Positions 43,001-58,096 of a stretch of 64,000 nucleotides of DNA are shown here, one piece after another. This DNA comes from CAXXOK01 sp963666755 (GTDB lineage Bacteria; Bacillota; Clostridia; Christensenellales; Aristaeellaceae): NCBI GenBank assembly GCA_963666755.2, contig CAXXGW010000009.1, forward strand, positions 2,540,480 through 2,604,479. Direction: 5' to 3'. Position numbers and translations under genes: made by a program. How positions within the stretch are numbered: the stretch's first letter is position 1; each line of letters opens with the position of its first letter. The notes beneath the pieces were generated by a model. The model was not told the DNA's origin, made no database searches, and worked only from the letters and a program-made list of their open reading frames with translations.

Positions 43001-43735
43001 TTAGTCGGCGGTATGCGTCTGACGCGTTTGCCCCCGCTTGATCAATGGCGGCACCAGCAGCACCAGCGCTGTGCCCAGCCCCATGCCGAGCGCCACCGGC
43101 AGTAAATAGCCCGCAAACAGCCGCACGGGGAATAAAATCATAATTTCTTCCCCAGCCGGGAAAACTCCGTCCGGGATCAGCGTTGCGTGAATCCAGGCCC
43201 AAAGGCCGTTAAAATCGGCCACACCCCAGACCCCCACCGCCACCAGCAGCGCCAGCGCAAGCCCCGCGCCACTATAAAAGCCCGGCTCCGAAAACCACGC
43301 GTTCCGCGCCCCCCGCGCGGGGAGCCACAGGCCCGCCAGCAGCAGCAGCGTCATCAGCGCCGCGCCAACCGACAGCAGCACCCCGGCGCTCAGCACCCAG
43401 CCGCGCACCGTGGCCATGTGTGTCTGAAAGGCTTCCGGCACCGCAAGCGAATGATCCCCAAGGGTCACGGTCGGCTCCCACGCCTGCGCAGCACCGGTCA
43501 GGTACGCCAGTGTGGTTTGCACAAACGCATCCGCATCGCTTTGCGATATCTGCCCCTGCGCCACCACCGTGGCGTTCAGCCCGGCGCTGAAAAGATCCGC
43601 CCGGATCGCGTTCCACGCCAGCGAAGCAGCCAGCGACAGCAGTATTGCCAGAAAGCCCGCCGCAAGGCAGGTCCAGAACACGCCGCGTTTGGCCGCAGGT
43701 CGGCACGGCTGCGCAGGGTTCCCCTCCCGTGCCAT
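43001..43735 (-). CDS. DUF1461 integral membrane protein
   Basis: A 244-residue protein with about five hydrophobic segments: ~residues 20-40, 110-140, 150-175 and 200-235. The layout, with an extracytoplasmic domain after TM1 and the late AWIHATLIPDG...EEIMILFPVRLFAGYLLPV region, matches DUF1461 (TIGR01906-type) of Firmicutes. Function unknown. AAGGGAGGG precedes the ATG at 43733-43735. Lies between tsaD and prfB. Confidence 0.8.
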   Translation of the reverse strand: MAREGNPAQPCRPAAKRGVFWTCLAAGFLAILLSLAASLAWNAIRADLFSAGLNATVVAQGQISQSDADAFVQTTLAYLTGAAQAWEPTVTLGDHSLAVPEAFQTHMATVRGWVLSAGVLLSVGAALMTLLLLAGLWLPARGARNAWFSEPGFYSGAGLALALLVAVGVWGVADFNGLWAWIHATLIPDGVFPAGEEIMILFPVRLFAGYLLPVALGMGLGTALVLLVPPLIKRGQTRQTHTAD

Positions 43736-43801
43736 AGCCGACCCTCCCTTCCGGTAGACGCAAAGCCTTACGTCGCGCATCCAAGCGGCGCGCGGCGCCA
43801 T

Positions 43802-44899
43802 TTACTGCATCTTCAGGTACGCGGTAATGAAGCCGGACAGGTTTCCGTCCATCACATCATCCACATTGCCGCTTTCAAACCCGGTGCGGTGATCCTTGAC
43901 CATCGTATAAGGCTGAAACACGTAGCTGCGAATCTGGCTGCCCCACTCGATCTTTTTCATTTCGCCCTTGATGTCGGACATCTGATCCTCTTTTTCACGC
44001 ATGCGCAATTCCATCAGGCGACTCTTGAGGATGCGCAGGCAGACCTCGCGGTTCTGAATCTGGGAGCGCTCGTTCTGGCACTGGGCGACGGTGCCCGTGG
44101 GGATGTGCGTCATACGCACGGCGGAGTCGGTGCGGTTTACGTGCTGACCGCCCGCGCCGCCGGAACGGTAGGTATCGATGCGCACCTCTTCCATGTTCAC
44201 TTCGAACTTATCATCCTCAGGCAGGATGGGGGCCACATCCAGCGAGCTAAAGCTGGTGTGCCGCCGCGCGTTGGCGTCAAATGGGCTGATGCGTACCAGC
44301 CGGTGCACGCCCCGCTCGCTGCGCAGGTAGCCGTAGGCGTTATCGCCCTCCACCTGAAAGGTGACGCTTTTAATGCCCGCCTCGTCGCCGTCCAGCAGAT
44401 CGTTCACGGTCACTTTAAAGCCCATGCGCTCGCAGTAGCGCGTGTACATACGGTAGAGCATCTGCGTCCAGTCCTGCGCCTCGGTGCCGCCCGCGCCCGC
44501 GTGCAGGCTCAGGATGCAGTCGCAATCGTCATACTCGCCGCGCATCAGGGTTTGCAGCTCCAGCGCATCGGCGTCGGTCCGCAGGGCCAGGATTTCGGCT
44601 TCGCACTCGCTGGCGATTTCCTCATCGGCTTCTTCCTTGAGCAGCATCAGCATCGCTTCCACATCGTCGCAGCGGGTGTTCAGGCGGCCGACATGCTCCA
44701 GCTGGCTCTCGATATGGCGCGCGTGCCGCGTGACCGCAGTGGAGCGTTCCAAGTCGCCCCAGAACTCCGGCGCGTTCATTTCTTCCTTCAGCTCCGCCAG
44801 TTCTTCCTCCAGATGGGGCAGGTTCAGTGCATCGCCCGCCTTCTGGATGGTATCGCGCAGCGCCGCCAGTTCCTGTTGGTACCGTTCGGTATCGACCAT
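43802..44899 (-). CDS. prfB: Peptide chain release factor 2
   Basis: RF2 (365 residues) recognises UGA/UAA and triggers peptide release. Catalytic GGQ in RSGGAGGQHVNRTDSAVR, hinge ERSQIQNRE, and the helix-rich domain 1 are present; the anticodon-like region holds the RF2-type SPFDANARRHTSF rather than the PxT of RF1. Unlike many bacterial prfB genes there is no in-frame UGA or slippery site near codon 25: KAGDALNLPHLEEEL reads straight through, so the autoregulatory +1 frameshift is absent. GAGGAG precedes the ATG at 44897-44899. Downstream of secA by 156 bases. Confidence 0.96.
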   Translation of the reverse strand: MVDTERYQQELAALRDTIQKAGDALNLPHLEEELAELKEEMNAPEFWGDLERSTAVTRHARHIESQLEHVGRLNTRCDDVEAMLMLLKEEADEEIASECEAEILALRTDADALELQTLMRGEYDDCDCILSLHAGAGGTEAQDWTQMLYRMYTRYCERMGFKVTVNDLLDGDEAGIKSVTFQVEGDNAYGYLRSERGVHRLVRISPFDANARRHTSFSSLDVAPILPEDDKFEVNMEEVRIDTYRSGGAGGQHVNRTDSAVRMTHIPTGTVAQCQNERSQIQNREVCLRILKSRLMELRMREKEDQMSDIKGEMKKIEWGSQIRSYVFQPYTMVKDHRTGFESGNVDDVMDGNLSGFITAYLKMQ

Positions 44900-45055
44900 A
44901 CGACAACTCCTCAGCGTGTCAGAATGTGAAGGGAAAACCCGGACGCGCGGTGCCCATCGGGCGGCCGTGGGCGAAGCTCCGCCGCCCCGCCCCGCGCAAA
45001 GGCCCGCGCCCGAGGGCGGCAAGCAGGCAGCTACCGCGAGCGGGGGTGCCCCGGG

Positions 45056-47797
<2,742 letters not shown>

Positions 47798-48377
47798 GGC
47801 GGTGTTTCTCCTTTTTGGATGGCAGGGTGCGCGGGTCGCTGCCAAATTCACGGCGTAAAACGCCAATATTCATTATAGCATGGAGCAACGCGGTTAAGCA
47901 AGGGTTGGCGATGGCTGTTACAGCTGCCCCGGAACGGGTCAAGGGCCACTGGCCCTTGTCAGGTTTCCAAAGGGTGAAACCCTTTGGCGGGTCTGTGCGA
48001 ACCTCACCCTCCCAGCCGCAGCGAGATTGCGCAGCGCGCGAACAGCGCCGCAGGCGCTATGAGGCGCGTGGGGGCAAGCATTCACCGCAGGGTAGCGTAA
48101 AAAATGGGTCAAGGGCCACTGGCCCTTGGCAGGATTCCAAAGGGTGAAACCCTTTGGCGTGTCTAAGCGAAGCCCAAGCCCCCAGCCGCAGCGAGATTGC
48201 GCAGCGCGCGAACAGCGCCGAAGGCGCTATGAGGCGCGCGGGGGCAGTAATCCACTCCTACCAATGTACGTATAAAGCGGGCTCCGTTTTCACGGAACCC
48301 ACTCATGGCCCATTCCATTTGTTCGTCCTTGCATCGCCGCCGAAACGGGCGGAAACCCGCGCGTTTTCCTGCTCCGC
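47798..48377 (-). repeat. Two-unit hairpin repeat (3' repeat family, locus 4) in the secA upstream region
   Basis: Units of ~145 bp start at 47936 and 48106 (offset 170). In minus orientation each reads CCAAAGGGT-TTC-ACCCTTTGG, AAACCTGA, CAAGGGCCA-G-TGGCCCTTG, the same double hairpin as loci 1, 2 and 6 but with a compensated second stem. The unit is oriented with, and 3' of, the leftward flavin-reductase gene ending at 48378. A GGG-CTCCGT/ACGGA-ACCC hairpin at ~48278-48300 is probably that gene's terminator. The secA promoter must lie in 47800-47935; TATAAT-like TATAAT (47874-47879 minus) is a candidate. Confidence 0.85.
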
Positions 48378-48920
48378 TCAGGCTTCCCGGGCCAGTTTTT
48401 CGCCCAGCGCGCGAGCCTTCTTCAGGGCCTCGTGTCCGGCAATCTCGCCCTTCTTTTCAACGTTCTCCACCAATACCTCGCCGGCGCGCTGCCAATGCAG
48501 GTAGTCTGCAATGGCGGCAACCGTCGCGCGCAGCGGGTCGAAAGCTCGGGGCGTATCATCGGCACAGACGGACAGCAGCGCCATGCGCCGGATCGGAAAC
48601 CTCCCGCGCACGGGGTTGTACAGCCGATCCAGCACAGCCTTGAGCTGCGCGCTCATCGTGTAAAAATAGATCGGGGTTGCCAGCACCAGCACGTCGGTTT
48701 TCAGCAACAGGTCGTAAACTTCCCCCATATCGTCGGTCATGGCGCAGGCGTCATGCGTCTGGCAGTAATCGCAGTTGACGCAGGGGCCGATCTTCTTGCC
48801 GCGCAGGCTGTACTTGACCCCCTCGCCGCCTGCGGCCAGTACGCCTTCCAGCAGCGCGTCGGCTAAAAGCTCCGTATTGCCGCCCTTGCGCGGGCTGCCC
48901 ACCAGAACTGTCACTCGCAT
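48378..48920 (-). CDS. NADPH-dependent FMN reductase / iron-sulfur flavoprotein-like
   Basis: A 180-residue flavodoxin-fold protein: VTVLVGSPRKGGNTELL binds FMN phosphate, ATPIYFYTMSAQLKAVLDR is the second FMN loop. Between them CVNCDYCQTHDAC gives the compact cysteine motif that in Isf-type flavoproteins of anaerobes binds a [4Fe-4S] cluster. Likely transfers electrons from ferredoxin or NADPH to small acceptors such as oxygen species or quinones. AGGAGGG precedes the ATG at 48918-48920. It follows the dihydropyrimidinase gene by 54 bases, so both may be one operon and it could supply reducing power for pyrimidine use (inference). Confidence 0.87.
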   Translation of the reverse strand: MRVTVLVGSPRKGGNTELLADALLEGVLAAGGEGVKYSLRGKKIGPCVNCDYCQTHDACAMTDDMGEVYDLLLKTDVLVLATPIYFYTMSAQLKAVLDRLYNPVRGRFPIRRMALLSVCADDTPRAFDPLRATVAAIADYLHWQRAGEVLVENVEKKGEIAGHEALKKARALGEKLAREA

Positions 48921-48974
48921 TGGATTTCCCTCCTGTGGCGCACGCGCCAATTTTGAAACCCGACCCCTTGCGGC

Positions 48975-50378
48975 TCAGACCAGCGCAGGCCCGTCCGGAT
49001 GCACCGGCCGACAGGGCTGGAAGCGCCCCTGCCCTGCCCTGCCCAGGAACGTACTGCCCGCAAACACCAGCTGCCCGCGCAGCCAAGTGGAAACGATGCG
49101 CCCGCACAGAGCCGTGTTTTCCCAGATGGTATGATCCAGATTGCCGTGCAACTCCCGCGCACGCACCACCCCGCATTGCCGGGGATCAAACACCACCACA
49201 TCGGCATCCAGCCCGGGGGCCAGCGCCCCCTTGCGATCCGCCAGGCCAAAAAGCCGCGCGGGGTTGGCCGCGCATACCGTAACCGCCCGGGTGTAAGGGA
49301 TGCGCCCCAGGTTGGCCTGCGTAAGCATGTAGGGGTACAGGGTTTCGATGCCGTCGCACCCGTTGGGGATGGTGGTAAAGTTGCCCGGACGGCCGTCCGG
49401 CAGGCGAATACCGTAATCCTTCTGCGCACGGGTAAAGGGGCAATGGTCGGTGGCCACGGTCTGGATATCGCCGCGCCGCAGCGCCGCCCAGAGCGCCTGC
49501 TGCGAAGGCAACCCCTTGATGGCAGGCGAGCAGACATAATCCTGCCCGCGCTCCTCCCGGTATACATCGCAGGTAAAGTTCAGGTACTGCGGGCAGGTTT
49601 CCGCAAAGACGGGCAAGCCCTCGGCGCGCGCTTCGGTTACGGCGGCGGCGCCGTCAGCGTCGCTCAGGTGCACCAGATACAGCGGCGCGTGCGCGGCCTT
49701 CGCCAGCGCGATGGCCCGGCGGTTGGCCTCGCCCGCGACAACCTCGTCGCGACTGCGGTAGTGCCACCATGGGTCGGTGTTGCCCTCGGCCAGATAGGCG
49801 GCCACGCGCGCGGCCAGCAAGCCGCGGTTTTCCGCATGCACGGTGGTCAGTGCCCCCGCGCGCACCGTTTCCTCCAAAAGGGAGTACAGCTGCCCGTCGT
49901 CCAGGCCAAAGTCATACACCATATAAGCTTTGAAGCTGCTTACGCCCTCCGCCACCGCATCGGCCACAGAGCGCAGCAGCGCGGGGCTGCTTAGGTCGCT
50001 CACACCGATGTGAAAGGCGAAATCCACCGCCGCCTTGGGCGCGGCCATCTGCACCCGCGGGCGCAGCGTGTCGGGCAGGAACTCGCCCTTCGCCTGCAGC
50101 AGGTAATCGATCACGGTGGTCACGCCCCCGCAGGCTGCCGCGCGGGTACCGGAGGCGTAATCGTCGCTGGTTTCGATGCCGGAGCAGACACACTCCAGAT
50201 GGGTGTGCGCGTCAATCGCGCCGGGCAGCAGCAGCTTGCCCCGCACGTCCACCACGCGCGCGCCCTGCGCGGGCAGGTCCAGCCCGACGGCGGCGATCTT
50301 CTCGCCGTCGGTCAGCAGGTCGGCGCGGATCATCCCCTCGCCGGTTACGATGGTTCCGCCCTGAAATAGCAGTTTCAT
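48975..50378 (-). CDS. Dihydropyrimidinase / hydantoinase-family amidohydrolase
   Basis: A 467-residue cyclic amidohydrolase. Seen: GAIDAHTHLE (HxH metal ligands), carboxylated-lysine segment SFKAYMVYDFG, TVHAENRG, LYLVHLSDADG (His), VATDHCPF with the final metal-binding Asp, and NGCDGIETLYPYML. The family opens dihydropyrimidines or hydantoins, feeding reductive pyrimidine degradation; D-hydantoinase and dihydropyrimidinase cannot be separated here. GGGAGGG precedes the ATG at 50376-50378. The C-terminal ~25 residues are poorly conserved. Confidence 0.92.
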   Translation of the reverse strand: MKLLFQGGTIVTGEGMIRADLLTDGEKIAAVGLDLPAQGARVVDVRGKLLLPGAIDAHTHLECVCSGIETSDDYASGTRAAACGGVTTVIDYLLQAKGEFLPDTLRPRVQMAAPKAAVDFAFHIGVSDLSSPALLRSVADAVAEGVSSFKAYMVYDFGLDDGQLYSLLEETVRAGALTTVHAENRGLLAARVAAYLAEGNTDPWWHYRSRDEVVAGEANRRAIALAKAAHAPLYLVHLSDADGAAAVTEARAEGLPVFAETCPQYLNFTCDVYREERGQDYVCSPAIKGLPSQQALWAALRRGDIQTVATDHCPFTRAQKDYGIRLPDGRPGNFTTIPNGCDGIETLYPYMLTQANLGRIPYTRAVTVCAANPARLFGLADRKGALAPGLDADVVVFDPRQCGVVRARELHGNLDHTIWENTALCGRIVSTWLRGQLVFAGSTFLGRAGQGRFQPCRPVHPDGPALV

Positions 50379-50846
50379 GCCGTTTCCCTCCCGTTGCATT
50401 GCAAAGGGCACTGCCCGATGCTTACCAGCAGTATAGCCGGGCGCGTTATGGGTTAGGTATTCTCGCCCGGGCGTGAAAATCCTTTCTGTTTAGCGGGATC
50501 ATCCGGTATAGGACAAGAGAAAAGCGGAGGTGCAGGAGGCACCGCCTCCTGCCGGGGTTTGGGGTAGAACCCCAAGCCCCACGCCGCAGCGTTAGCTCAT
50601 AAGCGAGCGAACAGCCCGAAGGGCTATGAGGCGAGCGGAGGCAGCACATTGCCGCGAATAGCACAAAGCCCCGCCGTAACCTGCGGCGGGGCAATTAAAA
50701 ATGATGATGAAATGGGTCTTTTTTCTACTCTGGCAAAGCGTCGCGCATCGGTGCATCCTTCAAGCGCGTTCTAAACGAGCAAACACTCCGGCCCTGTAAA
50801 ACAGCCCGAAGGCTTGATCCCAACGGATAAATCCCCGCCACCCCGC
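50379..50846 (-). other. Intergenic region: degenerate repeat (locus 5) and nagB-side terminator
   Basis: Minus-strand hairpin GCCCCGCCG / CGGCGGGGC (50664-50700) followed by TTT is the likely nagB terminator. Between about 50530 and 50650 lies a degenerate copy of the locus-2 unit: GGTTTGGGGT/ACCCCAAGCCC stem and GCGAGCGAACAGCCCGAAGG with GGGCTATGAGGCGAGCG, in minus orientation and 3' of nagB. The TTC double hairpin is missing. No gene seen. Confidence 0.7.
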
Positions 50847-51572
50847 TTACAGGCGCGACGCAGCCGCCCGATCCAGCAGAAAGACCGCGTTGGGGTGCGT
50901 GCGCAGGATGCTCGCCTGCGTTTCGGGGTCGATATCCTCGCGGATGGCATGGCGCACGGCGGCGGCCTTGTCCTCGCCGGTGGCGATCAGCAGCACGCGC
51001 TTGGCGTTCATGATGCTGCCGATGCCCAGGCTCACGGCTTCGCGGGGCACATCCTCCTCGCGGTCGAAAAACCGGCGGTTGGCTTCGATGGTGCTCTGCG
51101 TCAGCTTGACTACATGGCAGCCGTACACAAACTGTTCGGACGGCTCGTTAAAGCCGATATGCCCGTTGCGGCCGATACCCAGCAGTTGCAGGTCGATCCC
51201 GCCGGCGCGGGCGATGGCCCGGTCGTACGCGGCGCACTCGGCCGCCAGATCCGGCGCGTTGCCGTCGGGCACGTGCGCGTTTTCCGGGCGCAGGTTCACA
51301 TGCGCAAAGAGCTGCTCCCGCATGAAATAGTGATAGCTGCAGGGGTGATCCTCCGGCAGGCGGCAATACTCGTCCAGATTAAAGGTAATGGCGCTGGAAA
51401 AATCCAGCACGCCCGCCTGATGCAGCCGGATCAGCTCCTGATAGGCCGGAATCGGGCTGGAACCCGTAGCCAGCCCCAGCACCGCGTTGGGCTTGCCGAT
51501 CAGCTGCGCCGCAATCAGGATGGCCGCCGCCTGCCCCACCTGCTGCGCCGAATCATACAAATGCACCTGCAT
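50847..51572 (-). CDS. nagB: Glucosamine-6-phosphate deaminase
   Basis: NagB converts glucosamine-6-phosphate to fructose-6-phosphate and ammonia. A 241-residue protein with VLGLATGSSPIPAY (phosphate loop), TFNLDEYCRL (catalytic Asp), LLGIGRNGHIGFNEP (catalytic His), and SLGIGSIMNAKRVLLIATGEDKA. Length matches the short, usually non-allosteric Firmicute form. ATG at 51570-51572 follows GGGAGG; the upstream frame is compositional. A near-consensus promoter lies 47-75 bases upstream. No nagA or regulator is next to it. Confidence 0.96.
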   Translation of the reverse strand: MQVHLYDSAQQVGQAAAILIAAQLIGKPNAVLGLATGSSPIPAYQELIRLHQAGVLDFSSAITFNLDEYCRLPEDHPCSYHYFMREQLFAHVNLRPENAHVPDGNAPDLAAECAAYDRAIARAGGIDLQLLGIGRNGHIGFNEPSEQFVYGCHVVKLTQSTIEANRRFFDREEDVPREAVSLGIGSIMNAKRVLLIATGEDKAAAVRHAIREDIDPETQASILRTHPNAVFLLDRAAASRL

Positions 51573-51618
51573 ACCCGAACCTCCCGCAAGGGGGCGTTCA
51601 TGGCCCCCAACCTGCGTC

Positions 51619-51647
51619 AGTATACCAGCGCAGGCGGAGCACGTCAA
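51619..51647 (-). promoter_or_regulatory. Promoter of nagB
   Basis: On the minus strand TTGACG (51642-51647) and TATACT (51619-51624) with a 17-bp spacer. Confidence 0.75.
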
Positions 51648-51697
51648 TACATTTGCATGTTTTTCATTGATTTTACTTGCTATTTATGCAATACATT

Positions 51698-52078
51698 CTA
51701 AAACAACTTTCCCAGCTCGAGGAACACCTGATCCGCCGGGCAGAACGGATATGCCGCCAGCGTGGACGGTTCCACCCAGCAGGCGTCGCTGTGCACGCGC
51801 AGGGCGAGCACGCGGCTCGCGTCGGCGGTTGCCTCCACAAAGGCAAAGTGCAGCGGGCGATCGCCTTCCCAGAAGTCCAACTCCAGCAGCACGCGCACAG
51901 GGGTGATCGGCAAATCCAGCTCCTCACGCAGCTCGCGCGCCAGGCAGGCTTCGTAGGTTTCGCCCGCCTCCCGCTTGCCGCCGGGGAACTCCCACAAGCC
52001 CGCCAGCCGCCCGGTACGCCGCGCAATCAGCACGCGGCCGCGCGCGTCGCGCACCAGCCCCGCAGCCACTTCCACCAT
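51698..52078 (-). CDS. NUDIX hydrolase, MutT-like
   Basis: A 126-residue NUDIX protein with the complete box GGKREAGETYEACLARELREELDL and the preceding GLWEFPGGK typical of (deoxy)nucleoside triphosphate pyrophosphohydrolases such as 8-oxo-dGTPase. Length is standard. GGGAGGGA precedes the ATG. It ends a cluster of leftward genes with tgt upstream by 31 bases. Exact substrate is uncertain. Confidence 0.9.
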   Translation of the reverse strand: MVEVAAGLVRDARGRVLIARRTGRLAGLWEFPGGKREAGETYEACLARELREELDLPITPVRVLLELDFWEGDRPLHFAFVEATADASRVLALRVHSDACWVEPSTLAAYPFCPADQVFLELGKLF

Positions 52079-52109
52079 GGTGCTCCCTCCCTGCCCGCGT
52101 CCAGTTGCC

Positions 52110-53246
52110 CTAAAAATTGCGGCTCATGTCGTACCGGTCGAAAAACGCGCGGCGGAAATCCGCAAACCGATCCTCCGCGATGGCGGCGCGCACGTTTTCC
52201 ATCAGCCGGAGCAGGAAGCGCAGGTTGTGGATGCTCGCCAGCCGCGCGCCGGTAATCTCCCCGGCCTTGAACAGGTGGCGGATGTATGCGCGGCTGAAGT
52301 TGCGGCAGGCGTAACAATCGCAATCCTCATCCAGCGGGCGGAAATCGTGGGCGTAGGTGGCGTTCTTGATGACCAACCGCCCGTTGGAGGTAAAGCAGGT
52401 GCCGTTGCGGGCGATGCGCGTTGCCAGCACGCAGTCGAACATATCCACGCCGCGCAGCACACCCTCGACCAGACAGTCTGGCGAGCCGACGCCCATCAGG
52501 TAGCGGGGCTTGGCCTGAGGCATATGGGGCATGAGCGCTTCCAGCATGCCGTACATGATGGGCTTGGGCTCGCCTACGCTCAGGCCGCCGATGCCGTAGC
52601 CAACAAAGTCCATATCGGCCAGCGCCTTGGCGCTTTCGATGCGCAAATCCTCAAAAAAAGCGCCCTGCACGATGCCAAACAGCGCCTGTTTTTCCGCGTC
52701 GCCCACTTCGGCATGGCGCGCCTTGCAGCGCTCGGCCCAGCGGTGGGTGCGCTCCATGGCGGCGCGCGCCTCGTCGTGGTCGCAGGGGTAGGCGGTGCAC
52801 ACATCAAACGCCATCATGATGTCGCTGCCCAGCGCGTGCTGGATGTCCATGCTCACCTCCGGGGAAATAAAACGGCGGCTGCCGTCCAGATGGCTCTGGA
52901 ACGCGACCCCTTCTTCCCGGATTTTACGGATACCGCTCAGCGAAAACACCTGAAACCCGCCGCTGTCCGTCAGGATCGGGCGGGGCCACGCCATAAAGCG
53001 GTGCAGCCCGCCCGCTTCGCGGATCAGCTCTTCGCCGGGGCGCAGGTGCAGGTGGTAGGTGTTGCTTAAAATAATCTCCGCGCCGATTTCTATCAGCTCG
53101 CGCGGCGTCATGGCCTTCACGGTGGCGGCGGTGCCCACGGGCATATAGGCGGGGGTGTGGATATCGCCGTGCGGGGTGTGCAGCACCCCCAGCCGCGCGC
53201 CGGTTTGCGCGCAGGTTTTGGTCACTTCGAAACTAAAATTCGGCAT
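52110..53246 (-). CDS. tgt: tRNA-guanine transglycosylase
   Basis: Tgt exchanges guanine-34 for a queuine precursor in tRNAs with GUN anticodons. A 378-residue protein with TPAYMPVGTAATVKAM, LSNTYHLHLRPGEELI, catalytic region LTDSGGFQVFSL, the FQSHLDGS segment, VQGAFFEDLR, GIGGLSVGEP, the nucleophile Asp in MFDCVLATR, and the zinc site CDCYACRNFSRAYIRHL. AAAGGAG precedes the ATG at 53244-53246. queA is not adjacent; the next gene upstream (53333-54073) is an RNA pseudouridine synthase, so this is an RNA-modification cluster. Confidence 0.96.
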   Translation of the reverse strand: MPNFSFEVTKTCAQTGARLGVLHTPHGDIHTPAYMPVGTAATVKAMTPRELIEIGAEIILSNTYHLHLRPGEELIREAGGLHRFMAWPRPILTDSGGFQVFSLSGIRKIREEGVAFQSHLDGSRRFISPEVSMDIQHALGSDIMMAFDVCTAYPCDHDEARAAMERTHRWAERCKARHAEVGDAEKQALFGIVQGAFFEDLRIESAKALADMDFVGYGIGGLSVGEPKPIMYGMLEALMPHMPQAKPRYLMGVGSPDCLVEGVLRGVDMFDCVLATRIARNGTCFTSNGRLVIKNATYAHDFRPLDEDCDCYACRNFSRAYIRHLFKAGEITGARLASIHNLRFLLRLMENVRAAIAEDRFADFRRAFFDRYDMSRNF

Positions 53247-53332
53247 GGTACTCCTTTCGGGTTCCGGGCAGGACGCTGCCCCTTTGTTTGCAAAGCCACG
53301 CGAAGGAGGCTCCGGCGGTGTGCGCCCGCGGC

Positions 53333-54073
53333 TTACGCGTCCGTTGGCGGCAACATAGGCAAAGCGGCCTCCCCACGGGCACGGGCCTCCAGCAGCGCCG
53401 CCGCCTCGGCGGCGAAGGGTGCAAATGCCTTGCCCTGCGGGGGGCTTACGAAAATCATGGCTTCGTGGCGGGTGGGGTGCATAAGCAGGAGCACCGCGCC
53501 CCACAGGGCGATCGGCTCGCCCGGCGCGCCCGAGCCATAGCGCAAATCCTGTACAATAGGGTGTCCCATGCCCGCCAGCTGCACGCGGATTTGATGCTTG
53601 CGCCCCGTATCCAGCGCAATGTGCAGCAGCGCGCGATCCGTGCCCGCGTCGGCTGCCAGCCTGCGCCAGGCGAGGCGCGCCCATTGCGCGCCGGGCGTGC
53701 CCGCCGCAACACGGCGGACGCTTCCGCCCGCCTCGTCCTTGCAGAGCCAATCCTCACAGACGCCCTCCGGCGGCAGGTCGGCGCCGTGTACCACGGCCAG
53801 ATACTCCCGCTGCATGGCGTGCGCGCGCAGCTGCTCGCTCAGCCGCGCCGCGGCCTTGCTGGTGCGCGCCAGCGCCACCAGCCCGCCCACGGGCCGATCC
53901 AGTCGGTGCACGCAGCCCAGATAGACCTCGCCGGGCTTATGGTAACGCTCGCGCAGGGATTGTTTCATTTTATCCAGCAGGCAGGGGTCGCCCGTCGCGT
54001 CCCCCTGCGTGAGCAGGTTGGGCGGTTTTTCCACCACCAGCAGGTGGTTATCTTCGTAGACGATGTTACACAT
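53333..54073 (-). CDS. RluA-family pseudouridine synthase
   Basis: A 246-residue RluA-type synthase without an S4 domain. Catalytic aspartate in CVHRLDRPVGGLVALA (motif II), motif I EDNHLLVVEKPPNLL and motif III RKHQIRVQLAGMGHPIVQDLRY are intact. Acts on rRNA or tRNA uridines; the site cannot be read from sequence. The ATG at 54071-54073 overlaps the end of the upstream methyltransferase by 8 bases, indicating translational coupling. Confidence 0.93.
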   Translation of the reverse strand: MCNIVYEDNHLLVVEKPPNLLTQGDATGDPCLLDKMKQSLRERYHKPGEVYLGCVHRLDRPVGGLVALARTSKAAARLSEQLRAHAMQREYLAVVHGADLPPEGVCEDWLCKDEAGGSVRRVAAGTPGAQWARLAWRRLAADAGTDRALLHIALDTGRKHQIRVQLAGMGHPIVQDLRYGSGAPGEPIALWGAVLLLMHPTRHEAMIFVSPPQGKAFAPFAAEAAALLEARARGEAALPMLPPTDA

Positions 54074-54932
54074 CGGGCGTCCACCGCGCGGTGGCGCCGC
54101 AGGGCAGCACCCCGCCGCTGCGCACGGGCAGCGCGAGCTCCTCCGCCGCCACATGGCCGCGGTTGCCCATGCTCAGGCGCGCCACGTTGCCCAGCACGCT
54201 TGCCGCAAAGCCCGTGGTGTAGCCATTGATCAGCAGAAACAACGGCTGGTCGCTCAGCGCCTGCGCGCATAGCGCCGTCAAGGCGTACAGCTCGTTTTCC
54301 AGCTTCCAGACCTCGCCGTTGGGGCCGCGCCCATAGCTGGGCGGGTCCAGCACGATGCCGTCGTAACGGTTGCCGCGCCGCAATTCCCGCTGCACAAAGG
54401 CCTTGGCGTCCTCTACAATCAGGCGGGTGCGTTCGGCGGGGATGCCGCTTAAATCGCGGTTTTCCCGCGCCCACTGCACCATGCCCTTGGCGGCGTCCAC
54501 ATGGGTCACATGCGCGCCGGTGGCGGCGCAGGCCAGCGTGGCCCCGCCCGTGTAGGCAAACAGATTGAGTACCCGCACCTCGTGCCCCTGCGCCACGGCC
54601 GGGCCAATCCGCTCCCGCATAAAGGCCCAGTTAGCCGCCTGCTCCGGAAACAGCCCCGTGTGCTTGAAGCCCGTAGGCCGCACGTAGAAGCGCAGGTCGC
54701 CCAGCGTCATCACCCAGCGTTCGGGCAGCTTCCGGTAAAACGTCCAGTTGCCGCCGCCGGTTTCGCTGCGGGTGTACCACGCGTCGGCGCCCTCCCACAG
54801 CTCCGGGCGGCTTTTGGGCCAGATCACCTGCGGGTCGGGCCTGCGCAGGAGGATGTCCTTCCACCGCTCCAGCTTTTCGCCGTCGCCGGTGTCCAGCACC
54901 TCATACTCCTGCCATTGGTCACAAATAAACAT
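54066..54932 (-). CDS. Class I SAM-dependent methyltransferase, rRNA (RlmI-like)
   Basis: A 288-residue methyltransferase: SAM motif I VLNLFAYTGGATLACA near residue 120, motif II VTHVDAAKGMVQWARENRD, and the catalytic-type LDPPSYGRGPNGEVWKLE. The FAYTGG/DPPSYGRG pattern belongs to the RlmI/RlmL (COG1092) group, which methylate rRNA; no PUA domain is visible at the N terminus. GGAAGGAG precedes the ATG at 54930-54932. Lies directly downstream of ileS (32 bases) and overlaps the pseudouridine synthase gene. Confidence 0.87.
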   Translation of the reverse strand: MFICDQWQEYEVLDTGDGEKLERWKDILLRRPDPQVIWPKSRPELWEGADAWYTRSETGGGNWTFYRKLPERWVMTLGDLRFYVRPTGFKHTGLFPEQAANWAFMRERIGPAVAQGHEVRVLNLFAYTGGATLACAATGAHVTHVDAAKGMVQWARENRDLSGIPAERTRLIVEDAKAFVQRELRRGNRYDGIVLDPPSYGRGPNGEVWKLENELYALTALCAQALSDQPLFLLINGYTTGFAASVLGNVARLSMGNRGHVAAEELALPVRSGGVLPCGATARWTPDV

Positions 54933-54964
54933 GGGGTTCTCCTTCCCGGTTGGGGTGCGCGGGG

Positions 54965-58096
<3,132 letters not shown>

